Assembly: GCF_026340255.1 (NCBI RefSeq)
Contig: NZ_JAPEPJ010000001.1
Coordinates: forward strand, 186,001 to 250,000
Length of the DNA stretch: 64,000 nucleotides
Origin: Streptomyces sp. NBC_01408
Lineage (GTDB): Bacteria > Actinomycetota > Actinomycetes > Streptomycetales > Streptomycetaceae
Direction: 5' to 3'
Below are positions 38,401 through 47,459 of this stretch, one piece after another. Position numbers and translations under genes: made by a program. Position 1 is the stretch's first letter; each line of letters starts with the position of its first letter. The notes under the pieces are model-generated. The model did not search any database. It was not told the DNA's origin and saw nothing but the letters and a program-made list of their open reading frames with translations.

Positions 38401-38796
38401 ATGGACGCGACCCTGAGCGTGGACTCGACCCTCACCGACATCGCGTGGTTCCTCGTCGTCGGAATCGCCGTGGCGGGCTTTCTGCTCGGCGCCTTCTGGC
38501 TGGGCAAGAAGGTCCGGGCGCAGGAACCACCACCGCCCACCGCCGAGAGCCAGCCACACCTGCCGGAGGGCGGGGCCGTCTATGAGGTGCGCGAGGAGCG
38601 CGAGAACGTGGAGATCCCCGAAGGCGGTCTGAGGCCGCACGAGATGCAGGGCTACGGAAACTTCGGCTCCACCACCTCCACCCATCCCGAGGAGGACAGG
38701 GCGCGGCGGGAATCCGGCTTCAAGCATCCGGAGGGGCCACCGCCGCACGCCCAGCCGGGGGCTCCGCCGGACGCGGGGCGCGGCGCCCACAGCTGA
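38401..38796 (+). CDS. DUF6479 family single-pass membrane protein
   Basis: 131 residues with one N-terminal membrane helix (residues ~13-33, DIAWFLVVGIAVAGFLLGAF) and a hydrophilic, disordered tail rich in Glu, Pro and Gly. A conserved-looking block is HEMQGYGNFGSTTSTHPEED. The function is unknown. The ATG at 38401 is used; the frame upstream is non-coding. It converges on the DNA ligase gene. Confidence 0.8.
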   Translation: MDATLSVDSTLTDIAWFLVVGIAVAGFLLGAFWLGKKVRAQEPPPPTAESQPHLPEGGAVYEVREERENVEIPEGGLRPHEMQGYGNFGSTTSTHPEEDRARRESGFKHPEGPPPHAQPGAPPDAGRGAHS

Positions 38797-38836
38797 CCTG
38801 ACTGGACCCTCCTCTGGCCCGCGCCCCCCGCGCGGG

Positions 38837-39724
38837 TCAGAGGTCCGTCCGCAGCCGCAGCACCTCCGGCGGCGGGTGGCGTGCCGAGGTGTGCCGGACC
38901 TCCGCCGTGAGCGGCGGGTCCAGCGGCCGGAAGGGGACCTCCCCGAGCCCGATCGCGGTGACGGTGGCCCCGGCCGGGGCGGTGGCCGCTCGGTCGGCCA
39001 CGGCCGCGGCCACCTCCCTACGCAGCGCCGCGGACAGCGGGCTCGACACCAGCGGCGTCTCCTCCCCCACCGGCAGCACCAGTACCAGGGCCAGGGGCCG
39101 CTTCGCGGTCCCCGTGTACCCGACGACCGCCGCGTCCCGTACATCCGTGTGGCGGAGCTTCTGCCAGCCGCGCCGCCCGGCCGGGTAGGTCTGGTCCAGC
39201 CGTTTGACGACCAGGCCTTCGATGCCGCTGGCGGGCAGGGTCTCGTACCAGGTGGCGGCCAGTTCCGGGTCGGTCGTCATCGGCACCGGCTGGAGCGGGG
39301 GCCCGAGCGGGAGCAGCAGGTCGACCAGGAGGGCCCGGCGCCGTTCGTACGTGCGTCCGCGCAGGTCGAGCCCGGCCAGTTCCAGTACGTCGAAGGCGGC
39401 GTACGAGGCCGGCAGGCTCTGCGCGAGGACGGCGGCCCGCGCGGCGGTGGCGGCCGCGCGGCGCTGCACGAGGGCGAAGTCCGTTCGGCCCGCGTGCCAG
39501 ACCACGACCTCGCCGTCGAGGACCGTGCCGGCGGGCAACTGCCGTGCGGCCGCGGCCAGGTCGGGGAAGGCGCTGGTGACGATCCGGCCGGAGCGGGCCT
39601 GGAGCACCACGTCCTGCTCCGAGCGGAGCACGACGAGCCGGTGGCCGTCGAACTTCGGCTCGTAGGCGAGGCCCGTCCCCCGCGGCAGGGTGCGTACGGC
39701 GGTGGCCAGCGCGACCCGGATCAC
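38837..39724 (-). CDS. ligD: ATP-dependent DNA ligase, LigD ligase-domain type
   Basis: 295 residues: nucleotidyltransferase plus OB fold. The adenylated Lys is K24 in YEPKFDGHR (motif I). Motif III is AAFDVLELAGLDLRGR, motif IV IEGLVVKR, and motif V WQKLRHTDVRDAAVVGY. It lacks polymerase and phosphoesterase domains, so it is the ligase part of a split LigD that seals breaks during NHEJ. Its start overlaps the stop of the polymerase-domain gene by 4 nt (ATGA). Confidence 0.92.
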   Translation of the reverse strand: MIRVALATAVRTLPRGTGLAYEPKFDGHRLVVLRSEQDVVLQARSGRIVTSAFPDLAAAARQLPAGTVLDGEVVVWHAGRTDFALVQRRAAATAARAAVLAQSLPASYAAFDVLELAGLDLRGRTYERRRALLVDLLLPLGPPLQPVPMTTDPELAATWYETLPASGIEGLVVKRLDQTYPAGRRGWQKLRHTDVRDAAVVGYTGTAKRPLALVLVLPVGEETPLVSSPLSAALRREVAAAVADRAATAPAGATVTAIGLGEVPFRPLDPPLTAEVRHTSARHPPPEVLRLRTDL

Positions 39725-40617
39725 GACCGCTCCCCGGGCAGTCGCCCCGCGCGGCCGGGGTCGGTCAGGGGGGCGAAGAGGTCACCGTCGCGGTCCAGCC
39801 GCGGGGCGATGTCACCGGCGAGGAAGACCAGGTCGGCCGGGTTCCGGCAGGCCTCGACCTCCGCCCAGGAGACCGGGGCGGACACCGTCGGGCGGGCCCG
39901 GGCCCGCAGCGTGTAGGGCGCGGCGGTGGTCTTGGCGGCGGCGTTCTGGCTGTGGTCGACGAAGACCTTGCCGGGGCGCAGGGCCTTGGCCATGCGGTGC
40001 ACGGCCAGGGCGGGGAGCTCGCGCTCGGCCTCCTGGGCGAGGAGCTTCGCGTACGCCGACACCTGCTCGGACGGGGTCGGCTCCAGGGCCACGGCCAGGT
40101 GCATCCCCTTGGAGCCGGAGGTCTTGGCGTAGGCCTCCAGCCCGTCGGCGGCGAGCCGTTCGCGCAGCCAGAGCGCGGCGGCGCAGCACTCGACCACGGT
40201 GGCGGGCGGGCCGGGGTCGAGGTCGAGGACCAGCCGGTCGGCGACGGCCGGGCGGCCGGCGGGCCACTGGGGGGTGTGGAACTCCACGACCAGGTTGGCG
40301 GCCCACATCAGGGTGGCCAGGTCGGCGATGACCACCTGTTCGGCGGAGAGGTCCTCGGAGCGGGGCACCGGGGTGGTCTTCACCCAGGCGGGTGTGCCGG
40401 GCGGCGGGTTCTTGGTGAAGAAGAGCTGGCCGTCCGGGCCGTCGGGATAGCGCAGGAACGACACGGGGCGGTCGTGGACGTGGGCGAGGAGCGGGACCGC
40501 GACGGTGGCGTAGTAGTGCAGCACCTCGCCCTTGGTGAAGCCGGTCTCCGGGTACAGGACCTTGTCGAGGTTGCTGAGCGAGATGCGACGGCCCTCCACC
40601 AATGTGATCGGCGTCAT
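39721..40617 (-). CDS. LigD-type primase-polymerase (non-homologous end joining)
   Basis: 298 residues of the archaeo-eukaryotic primase superfamily, as in the LigD polymerase domain. The metal-binding pair is D132/D134 in RLVLDLDPGPP, SGSKGMHLAV supplies the phosphate-binding strand, and KVFVDHSQN carries the third acidic/His element. It adds nucleotides, preferably ribonucleotides, at breaks held by Ku. The ATG at 40617 (MTPITLVEGRRISLSNLDKVLYP) fits the family. It is cotranscribed with the ligase. Confidence 0.93.
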   Translation of the reverse strand: MTPITLVEGRRISLSNLDKVLYPETGFTKGEVLHYYATVAVPLLAHVHDRPVSFLRYPDGPDGQLFFTKNPPPGTPAWVKTTPVPRSEDLSAEQVVIADLATLMWAANLVVEFHTPQWPAGRPAVADRLVLDLDPGPPATVVECCAAALWLRERLAADGLEAYAKTSGSKGMHLAVALEPTPSEQVSAYAKLLAQEAERELPALAVHRMAKALRPGKVFVDHSQNAAAKTTAAPYTLRARARPTVSAPVSWAEVEACRNPADLVFLAGDIAPRLDRDGDLFAPLTDPGRAGRLPGERS

Positions 40618-40800
40618 ACGATGAGACTGCCATGAAACGGGAGGAACCGTGCGATCCATTCGGCAGGTCCACCTCGCCGACGGCGGTTCTCTGGGGGTCA
40701 CGGCTGTCGCGCGCTGATCTGGGCCATGTCAGGACAGCTCAGGGCCGATCGGGTGACCGTGTCGGTGTGCAACAGGTGTGGCGCGGGAGTGGGGCCGGGT

Positions 40801-41829
40801 TCAGGCGGAGGCCCGCTTGGTGGTCTTCTTGGCCGCGGTCTTCTTCGTGGTGGCCTTGGCCGTGCTCTTCGTAGCGGCGGTGGTCTTCTTCCCGCCGGCT
40901 TCCTTCGGTGAGGCAACGGCCTTCTTCGCCGCGGACCCTGTCGCCTTCCTGGCCGGCGCCGCCTTCTTCGCCGGAGCCTTCTTCGCGGTCTTGCGGACGG
41001 GCAGGGTCCGGACCTCGGCCTCCGTCTCCTCGGCAGCACCACGCTCCCCGCGCGACTCCTTGGCCGCGCGGACGCTGTTCTCCAGAGCGGCCATGAGGTC
41101 GATGACCTTGCCGCCCGTCGGGGCGGCTTCCTCTTCGTGCGGTAGCTCGACACCCTGGAGCCTGGCTTCGATCACCTGCTGGAGGGCTTCCTGGTACTCG
41201 TCGTGGAGCGTGGACAGGTTGAAGTCCTGCGACAGCATGTCCATGAGGGACCTGGCCATCTGCAGTTCCTGGGGCCGGATCGTGACCTCGCCCTCCGGCG
41301 CGACGCCGGCGGCAGGCCGGACCTCGTCGGGCCAGAGGCACGTCTGCAGCACCAGCGTGTCCTCGTGCACTCGGAGCACGGCGAGTGACTCTCTCGACCG
41401 GATGGCGATCTTTGTGACGGCGATCTGCCCGGCCTCGGTCAGGGCCTGCTTGAGCAGGGCATAGGGCTTGGCGGCCGCGCGGTCGGAGGTGCCGACGTAG
41501 TAGGCCTTGGAGAACATCAGCGGATCAATGGTCTCGGCGTCGACGAAGGCCAGCACGTCGATGAGCTTCTTGCTGGGGAGGGGGAGGTCGGCGAGGTCCT
41601 CGTCGGACAGCATGATCATGCTGCCGTCCGGGGCCTCGTAGCCCTTGGTGATCTCTTGGTACGGGATCTCGACGTCCTCGGCTTCGCATACGCGCCGCAG
41701 CCGCACCCTGGAGCCGTCTTTCTCGTGCACCTGGCGAAGCGGGATGTCGTGCTCCTCCGTGGCCGTGAAGAGCTGGACCGGGATCGTGACCAGCCCGAAC
41801 GATATGGCCCCCTTCCAGGTCGCTCTCAT
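40801..41829 (-). CDS. ku: Ku-type DNA end-binding protein
   Basis: 342 residues. The bacterial Ku core starts MRATWKGAISFGLVTIPVQLF and runs to about residue 260. A Lys/Ala/Thr-rich tail (KKTAKKAPAKKAAPARK and similar, ~80 residues) follows, resembling histone H1 and known in actinobacterial Ku to help DNA binding and threading. It is the homodimer that holds double-strand ends and recruits LigD. It lies 183 nt upstream of the polymerase gene on the same strand. Confidence 0.96.
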   Translation of the reverse strand: MRATWKGAISFGLVTIPVQLFTATEEHDIPLRQVHEKDGSRVRLRRVCEAEDVEIPYQEITKGYEAPDGSMIMLSDEDLADLPLPSKKLIDVLAFVDAETIDPLMFSKAYYVGTSDRAAAKPYALLKQALTEAGQIAVTKIAIRSRESLAVLRVHEDTLVLQTCLWPDEVRPAAGVAPEGEVTIRPQELQMARSLMDMLSQDFNLSTLHDEYQEALQQVIEARLQGVELPHEEEAAPTGGKVIDLMAALENSVRAAKESRGERGAAEETEAEVRTLPVRKTAKKAPAKKAAPARKATGSAAKKAVASPKEAGGKKTTAATKSTAKATTKKTAAKKTTKRASA

Positions 41830-41972
41830 ACCGGCGCTCCTTCCCTGGGACCCTCAGGCTAAGCGGAGGTCAGACGCCGCGACACTCGGCGACGACCACC
41901 TGTCCGGCCGGCCGGGCGAGGCGACGAAGCAGCCCACCAGAAGCTGGAGCCTGGTGGCCGGGACGGGTGGTC

Positions 41973-42953
41973 TCAGCGCCAGTCGTCGATCACATAGGCG
42001 TCGGGGTGGCTGTAACCGGGCTCGTTGGGCCGGTGCATCGTGACGCCCTGCAACCCAGTGCGGAAACCACGGTCGATCATGCGCCGATAGGCATCCGGGC
42101 GGCCCAGGTTCATCCCGGCGTCCAGCTGGCTCAGCCCGCGCCCGGCCGCCAGTTGCTCACATGCGTCGAGCAGTCGCTCGAAGCGGTCGGCGGCCTCCGG
42201 GCCAGGGCGTACGGCGCCGAATTTGACGAAGCACACGTCGTCGCCGGCCTCCGATCCCGCTCCGCAGTGGCAGACGGCCAGGCCATCGAGTTCGGAGCCG
42301 CCGCCCTGGAGCAGGATGGTGTCACCGAGTCCCTGCGCGTGCACGGCGACGATTTCGCGTTCCAGGTCCAGGCCCTCGTACACGGCCCCGGTGAGTGCGC
42401 GGCAGGCACTGAGGCAGGCGGGCTGCTCGGCGGCAGGCAGTTCGCTGTACATCACCCGGCCGGGGACCGCGGGGCTGCCCGCGACTTGCTTCTTCATGAC
42501 GGCCGTGAGGAATCGGGGCCAGAAACCGTACTTGCGGTAGAGCTCGAGGTGCTTCGGACTGTGCGAGAAGGTGAACAGGCCCAGGTGGCGGTTCCCCCAG
42601 GTGTCGAAGCAGTCCATGACCGGATCCATGAGGCGCTTGCCGACGCCCTGGTCCCACAGGTCCGGACGCACGGTCAACGGTCCGAAGTACCCGACGCTGC
42701 CCCAGTTGGCGGCGAAGTTCGATCCGGCGAATTCACCCTCGATCGTCGCTGCGAAGGCCGCGTGCGGATCGGCCGCCCAGCGTGTGCGGACGTAATCGGC
42801 GGTCCCGAAGAACGTCTTCGGCTCGGGGAGCCCGAGGAACGTCCCGAAGGCGACCCGGAAGATCTCATCGGCCCGATCCAGGTCCGCCTCGGCCAACGGG
42901 CGGACTGACACCGGGCCCGCGACGGTCTTCCGCTCCGCTGCCGGTGAGGTCAT
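41973..42953 (-). CDS. GNAT family N-acetyltransferase, two-domain
   Basis: 326 residues. The N-terminal GNAT domain (VRPLAEADLDRADEIFRVAF...YFGPLTVRPDLWDQGVGKRLMDPVMD) has the acetyl-CoA loop Q-G-V-G-K. The C-terminal half (ICR from ~170) has AGMNLGRPDAYRRMIDRGFRTGLQGVTMHRP, a divergent second GNAT-like domain that is common in actinobacteria. The substrate is unknown. An upstream regulator is not evident. Confidence 0.88.
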   Translation of the reverse strand: MTSPAAERKTVAGPVSVRPLAEADLDRADEIFRVAFGTFLGLPEPKTFFGTADYVRTRWAADPHAAFAATIEGEFAGSNFAANWGSVGYFGPLTVRPDLWDQGVGKRLMDPVMDCFDTWGNRHLGLFTFSHSPKHLELYRKYGFWPRFLTAVMKKQVAGSPAVPGRVMYSELPAAEQPACLSACRALTGAVYEGLDLEREIVAVHAQGLGDTILLQGGGSELDGLAVCHCGAGSEAGDDVCFVKFGAVRPGPEAADRFERLLDACEQLAAGRGLSQLDAGMNLGRPDAYRRMIDRGFRTGLQGVTMHRPNEPGYSHPDAYVIDDWR

Positions 42954-43489
42954 CGTTCTCCCCTTCTCGGAGTCCCCGTTTCATCACACCACGAGCAGCA
43001 CCGCATGGCGAAGCGAACGGTCCGCCGACACCGGAGGCCGGTGACCAGGTCCGTTGCCTTGCCTCCCCGCCGGTGAGCGCAGGCCGCCGACCACCGCCCG
43101 CGAACGCACCTCGGCCTGACGCGGGTTCGGCGGGACGCCGAGGCAGCGGGTTCGGCCAGGCGGCCTGGCGCGGCGGAGAGGCGGCCCGGCGGGGGTGGGG
43201 TGGGGACGCGCAGGAGAGTCCCCGCAGGACGAGCGCGCAACCCGGGCCGCACCTCGCGCAGCCGAGCCCAAGTGCGCGAGCCGAGGAGACACTCCGGAGC
43301 GTCCCCGCCCCACCCCCGCCCCGCCGAGCCCTGGCGCAGCCGAGCCCCGCCCCGGCCGAACCCCTGGCCCGGCAAGGCGTGGCAGCCGTGTGTGCGGGTG
43401 GCTCAGGGTGGTGGCGCCGTCGGCGGCCGGGCCAGGGTCGGTCGGGGGCCGGGCCGGTGGGCAGGGGGCTTGATCCAGGTGCGGGCGGG
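42954..43489. other. Intergenic region with long inverted repeat
   Basis: 536 nt between the acetyltransferase start and the NERD gene stop. Very GC-rich; the overlapping frames have no family resemblance. It contains a 22-bp inverted repeat (43188-43320) and two copies of GCGCAGCCGAGCCC. Confidence 0.5.
43188..43320. repeat. 22-bp inverted repeat with 89-nt spacer
   Basis: Arms 43188-43209 and 43299-43320 (core GGGGGTGGGG...CCCCACCCCC) are complementary with one mismatch. The G-rich arm could also form a quadruplex. Confidence 0.6.
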
Positions 43490-44347
43490 TCAGCGGGTTG
43501 TGGCGGTTCTTGGTGGCCGGGTCGGGGTCGGTCCGGGGGCGGCGGCGGTGGGCTGGAGCCAGGTGCGGGAGTCGCGGGCGCGGGCGAAGAGGGCTTCCAC
43601 CGCCGGGGGTTCGAGGGTGGCCGAGGATGCGGCGAGGTCGGGGGCAGCCGTGAGCGGGTGCAGGACGCGGATGTCGTGGACGGTCGGGGCCACCTCGACG
43701 CGGGAGGCGTCGACCACCGCCAGGGCCGGGGTGACCCGGGCCGCCAGGGCGCGCGTGGCGCGGGCCGCGGCGCGGCGGGTCCAGCGGGGGTCCGGGCGGG
43801 GGTCGGCGCGGCCCACGGTGAGCAGGAGGTCTCCTACGGCCGCGCGCTGGCGGCGGCCCGGGACCGTGCGGACGCAGAGGATCCCGGCCGGGCCGATGAG
43901 CAGGTGGTCGATGCGGCCCAGCCCGGGGAGGGGGACGCAGTGCAGGGTCCGCCAGCCTTGTGCCTCCAGGGCGTCGAGGGCGTCGCCCATCCGCTGCTGG
44001 GCCGCCAGGTCCTGGCGGACGCGGTGGCGGGCGCGGGTGCCCGCCGAGCCGTGGTCCAGTTCCCCCAGCAGGGCCTCGCCCGGCCGGTTCGGGGCCAGGT
44101 CCGCGTCCGGCGGGAGGGACAGGCGCAGCAGGTCTGCGGCGGTGGGGACCGGGGGCGGGCCGATCGAGACCGTGCCGGTCAAGTAGGGGCGCAGCGCCTC
44201 CAGTACGGCCTCGCGGTGGTCGTCCGCGAGGACGCTGATCCGGTTCGCCTGCCGGTCGTACCAGGCCACCGCACGGCCGTCGGGCAGGTTGACGTACAGC
44301 CGGCCGCGGCCGGGCCGGCCGCTCGGCAGCACTCTGAGTCCCCGCAT
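43490..44347 (-). CDS. NERD domain protein (nuclease-related)
   Basis: 285 residues from the ATG at 44347. An N-terminal region (RLYVNLPDGRAVAWYDRQANRISVL) precedes a NERD domain at ~110-200 (QQRMGDALDALEAQGWRTLHCVPLPGLGRIDHLLIGPAGILCVRT), with the core D-H-L-L-I and the following hydrophobic strand of the restriction-endonuclease-like fold. NERD proteins are suspected nucleases of unknown role. It is divergent from a secreted protein. The frame extends upstream to 44716 but that part is antisense to the divergent gene. Confidence 0.82.
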   Translation of the reverse strand: MRGLRVLPSGRPGRGRLYVNLPDGRAVAWYDRQANRISVLADDHREAVLEALRPYLTGTVSIGPPPVPTAADLLRLSLPPDADLAPNRPGEALLGELDHGSAGTRARHRVRQDLAAQQRMGDALDALEAQGWRTLHCVPLPGLGRIDHLLIGPAGILCVRTVPGRRQRAAVGDLLLTVGRADPRPDPRWTRRAAARATRALAARVTPALAVVDASRVEVAPTVHDIRVLHPLTAAPDLAASSATLEPPAVEALFARARDSRTWLQPTAAAPGPTPTRPPRTATTR

Positions 44348-44531
44348 CGTCCTCACCCCCGGCGTCCATGGGAGCAGTCGGAGCGCCGCGCGGCAATCCC
44401 CCGGTTGTGTAACGACTCTGCCGGGACCCTGCGGCCTCGCTGTTACAAGAACGGGGCTCGGCCGCAACGGCCGGGGCCTAGGTTGGTGCCACCTGGACTC
44501 GCCAGGCCCTGACCGCACCGAAGGACTCTCC

Positions 44532-45245
44532 GTGAGCACCGTCCGCCGCCGCACTCTCGTTCGCGCCGCCGCCGTGACCGCATGCGCCGGAAGTCTGCTG
44601 GCGCTACCCGCCGCCGCGGCTCTCGCCGAGGGGGTCCCGGCCGCCTCGGCCGCGCACTCCGCGGCCCCGCAGCGGACGCCGGTCAAGAGCCTCGCCCTCG
44701 CGGACGGCGTCTCCACGGCGAAGGTCTACCGGATCGCCGAGGGCGTCTACCGGGCCGACATCCTGACCTCCGACGGCCGCACGGCCGCCACCCTGACCAG
44801 CCGTGACGGCGTGACCGCCATGGGTTCCGCGGGCGAGCTGCACGCCGCGCTCGACTCCGACGGGCGGCTGACCTCCTGGGTGGGTGACGCCTCCGCGAAG
44901 AACGGCAGCCATGCCGTCGGGGGCGACGGGTACAAGACGGGGACCCGGAGCGGGCAGGTCGTCGCCGCCTCGGTGCCGCGTACGGGCTCCGCTTCGGACA
45001 GCCGCGGCGAGTCGGGTGGCAGCTCCGGTAATTCCAGCAACTCCGGCGCCTCCGGCAACTCCGGCAACTCCGCTAGCGACAGCCGTTCCGTCGCCGCCGC
45101 CCGTGGCGAGGTGCTGCGCCTGAAGACGCTGGCCGACGGGCCGGGCGAGGGTGTGCTGTTGCTGGCCGCGGGTGGCGCCATCGCCGCGGTCGGCGCCGCA
45201 GGGCTGGGCTTCGCGATGCTGCGGCGCGGGCGTACGAGCGACTGA
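44532..45245 (+). CDS. Secreted, C-terminally membrane-anchored protein, unknown function
   Basis: 237 residues from a GTG at 44532. A signal peptide (residues ~1-35, RRRTLVRAAAVTACAGSLLALPAAAALAEG) with a twin-Arg-like RRR start is followed by a ~100-residue beta-rich domain (KVYRIAEGVYRADILTSDGRTAATL). A low-complexity Ser/Gly/Asn linker (GGSSGNSSNSGASGNSGNSAS) then leads to a C-terminal membrane helix (VLLLAAGGAIAAVGAAGLGFAML) ending RRGRTSD. It resembles a surface protein with a spacer. It is about 100 nt before the lipoprotein gene. Confidence 0.78.
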   Translation: MSTVRRRTLVRAAAVTACAGSLLALPAAAALAEGVPAASAAHSAAPQRTPVKSLALADGVSTAKVYRIAEGVYRADILTSDGRTAATLTSRDGVTAMGSAGELHAALDSDGRLTSWVGDASAKNGSHAVGGDGYKTGTRSGQVVAASVPRTGSASDSRGESGGSSGNSSNSGASGNSGNSASDSRSVAAARGEVLRLKTLADGPGEGVLLLAAGGAIAAVGAAGLGFAMLRRGRTSD

Positions 45246-45351
45246 CGCCGCCCATGACCGCACGACGGACCACTGGGCCAAAAAGGATGAAACTCCGCAT
45301 AAGGTTGGCTTGACCGACCGTCGTACCGCGGACAGAAGGGCGCAGCGGGCT

Positions 45352-46194
45352 GTGAAGACGTCACCCTTCCGTGCGACCGGCTCCGCACCACAGACCCGGC
45401 CGGTGCGGCCGGTCCGCTGGTCCCCGCGGGCCCTGTCCGCCCGGCCGTCCCCATGGGTCCTGTCGGCCCTGCTGGCCCTGCCCCTGCTGGCCGGCTGCGG
45501 CGAGGCGGGCGGCCTGGTCGGCGCCGGTCCGACCCCCACCGCGAGCGGGCCCGTCCACCTGTGGCCCGACCGCCGGCCGGCCTCCGTACCGCCCGCCGGC
45601 CCGGGCGGCGCCCCGCCGGAGTACGTCCAGGGGATCCCGCCCGTGCGGGAGCAGAACGTGCACCAGGCCGATCCGCTGGCCCTCGTCCAGGCCGAGGTGC
45701 GGGCCCACCCGGACACCTACAGCGGCGGCGACGGGATGCCCGCGGAGACCGCCGCCGCGATCACCGCGTGCGGGAAGGAGGGCCAGGACCCCACGAAGTG
45801 CCCGGTGCTGACGCCGTACTACCGGGACCTCACCGGCAACTCCAAGGACGAGCTGATCGTCGGCATCGAGCTGCCGGACCGGATGATGTCGGTACGGGTG
45901 TACACCGCGGACCCCGACGGCCGGCTGAACCGGATCATGGCGACCACACAGACCGTCGTCTCCGTGGAACTGGCCGGACAGGACGTCATCCTGCGGGTCC
46001 CGAGCGGGAACAACGGCTACGAGCTGATCACCGCCTGGTCCTGGGACGAGAAGCAGCGCAGCATGCTCCCGACGCGCGAGCAGATCGTACGGGTGCCCTC
46101 GAACCCCCAGACCCCGGTGGGCCCCGGTCCCGAGCCGCGCGAGACCGGCGATCCGGACGAGCCGGTCACCCCGAGCGTGCTGAGTACCCCGTGA
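45352..46194 (+). CDS. Lipoprotein co-transcribed with a histidine kinase
   Basis: 280 residues. The signal peptide ends with the lipobox LLALPLLAGCGEAG, so it should be a lipid-anchored extracellular protein. The mature part has a Pro-rich region, then a domain with VLTPYYRDLTGNSKDELIVGIELPDRMMSVRVYTADPDGRLNRIM, followed by a Pro-rich C-terminus. Its stop overlaps the kinase start as GTGA, which is strict translational coupling, so it probably modulates or senses for that kinase, as CseA does in the Cse system. Confidence 0.85.
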   Translation: MKTSPFRATGSAPQTRPVRPVRWSPRALSARPSPWVLSALLALPLLAGCGEAGGLVGAGPTPTASGPVHLWPDRRPASVPPAGPGGAPPEYVQGIPPVREQNVHQADPLALVQAEVRAHPDTYSGGDGMPAETAAAITACGKEGQDPTKCPVLTPYYRDLTGNSKDELIVGIELPDRMMSVRVYTADPDGRLNRIMATTQTVVSVELAGQDVILRVPSGNNGYELITAWSWDEKQRSMLPTREQIVRVPSNPQTPVGPGPEPRETGDPDEPVTPSVLSTP

Positions 46195-47459
46195 AGCCCC
46201 GGCTGCCCGCCTGGACGGCCACGCTCACCTGGAAGTCCGCGTGCTTCATCGTGGTGATGTGCTGCTCGCTGGCGGCGGTGCTGGGTGTGCTCGTGCACGT
46301 GGAGGTGACCCGCCAGACCGTGGCCACGGCGCGGGAGAAGGCCCTCGGCAAACTGCACGACGCCTCCCGCGCGTACGAGGCCGGCGAGGCCCTGCCGCCC
46401 GATTCGGGGCTGGACCCCCGGGGCCTGCCGCCGGGGCTGCGCGCGCTCGCCCTCGGCGGGAACCGCGGGACGGTCGTCGCCGACTACGGGGGCCGCCCGA
46501 TGATGTGGGCCGCCGCGCCCGCGAACGGCCGGGCGCTGGCCACGGTCGTCGACTACGGACAGAGCGCACGCACGATCAGCGGACTGGACAACGCCATCAT
46601 CGGCTCCTCGGTCCTGGCGATCGGCGGGACGCTGCTGGTGGGGGCGTTCGCCGTGACCCGGGTGACGCGTCGCCTGCACCAGACGGCGACCGTGGCCCGG
46701 CGGATCACCCAGGGCGATCTCGACGCACGCGTCGGGGATCCCCGTACGAAGGACCCCTCGCGGCACCAGGACGAGGTGGCGACCGTCGCGGGGGCGCTGG
46801 ACACCATGGCGTCGAGCCTGCAGGCGAAGCTGCTGAGCGAGCAGCGGTTCACGGCGGACGTGGCGCACGAGCTGCGCACCCCGCTGACGGGGCTTCAGGC
46901 GGCCTCCGAGCTGCTGCCGGAGGGGCGGCCCACGCAGCTCGTCCAGGAGCGGGTGCGCACGATGCGGCAGCTGACGGAGGACCTGCTGGAGATCTCGCGG
47001 CTGGACTCCCGCAGCGAGCAGGTCGAGACGGACCTGCACCAACTGGGCCGGCTGGTACGGCGGGTGGTGCGGGCGTCCGGGACGGAGACCGAGGTGGTGA
47101 TCGTCCGGGACGCGCACGTGGAGACGGACCGGCGCAGACTGGAGCGGGTCCTGGGGAACCTGCTGGCCAACGCCCACAAGCACGGGCGCGCGCCGGTGGT
47201 GCTGACGGTGGACGGGCCGGTGGTCAGCGTGCGGGACCACGGGGACGGCTTCCCCGAGTACCTGCTGGCGCACGGCCCGCAGCGGTTCCGTACGGAGCCC
47301 GGGGCCGGGGTGAAGGGGCACGGGCTCGGGCTGACCATCGCCGCCGGGCAGGCGGCGGTGATCGGCGCGCGGCTGGAGTTCTGCAGCGCGGAAGGGGGCG
47401 GGGCCCTGGCGGTCCTGACCCTGCCGGCCGGAGCGATTTCCAGCCCCTCCGGCGTTTGA
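46191..47459 (+). CDS. Orphan sensor histidine kinase
   Basis: 422 residues. The first membrane helix (~15-36), an extracellular region (~37-130), and the second helix (~140-162) are followed by HAMP (RRITQGDLDARVGDP...TVAGALDTMASSLQ). The H-box is FTADVAHELRTPLTGLQAASELL, the N-box LGNLLANAHKHG, and the G-boxes VRDHGDGFP and GHGLGLTIA. No response regulator is adjacent. The last codons (SPSGV-stop) are encoded by a dispersed repeat, so the native C-terminus may have been replaced. Confidence 0.92.
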   Translation: MKPRLPAWTATLTWKSACFIVVMCCSLAAVLGVLVHVEVTRQTVATAREKALGKLHDASRAYEAGEALPPDSGLDPRGLPPGLRALALGGNRGTVVADYGGRPMMWAAAPANGRALATVVDYGQSARTISGLDNAIIGSSVLAIGGTLLVGAFAVTRVTRRLHQTATVARRITQGDLDARVGDPRTKDPSRHQDEVATVAGALDTMASSLQAKLLSEQRFTADVAHELRTPLTGLQAASELLPEGRPTQLVQERVRTMRQLTEDLLEISRLDSRSEQVETDLHQLGRLVRRVVRASGTETEVVIVRDAHVETDRRRLERVLGNLLANAHKHGRAPVVLTVDGPVVSVRDHGDGFPEYLLAHGPQRFRTEPGAGVKGHGLGLTIAAGQAAVIGARLEFCSAEGGGALAVLTLPAGAISSPSGV

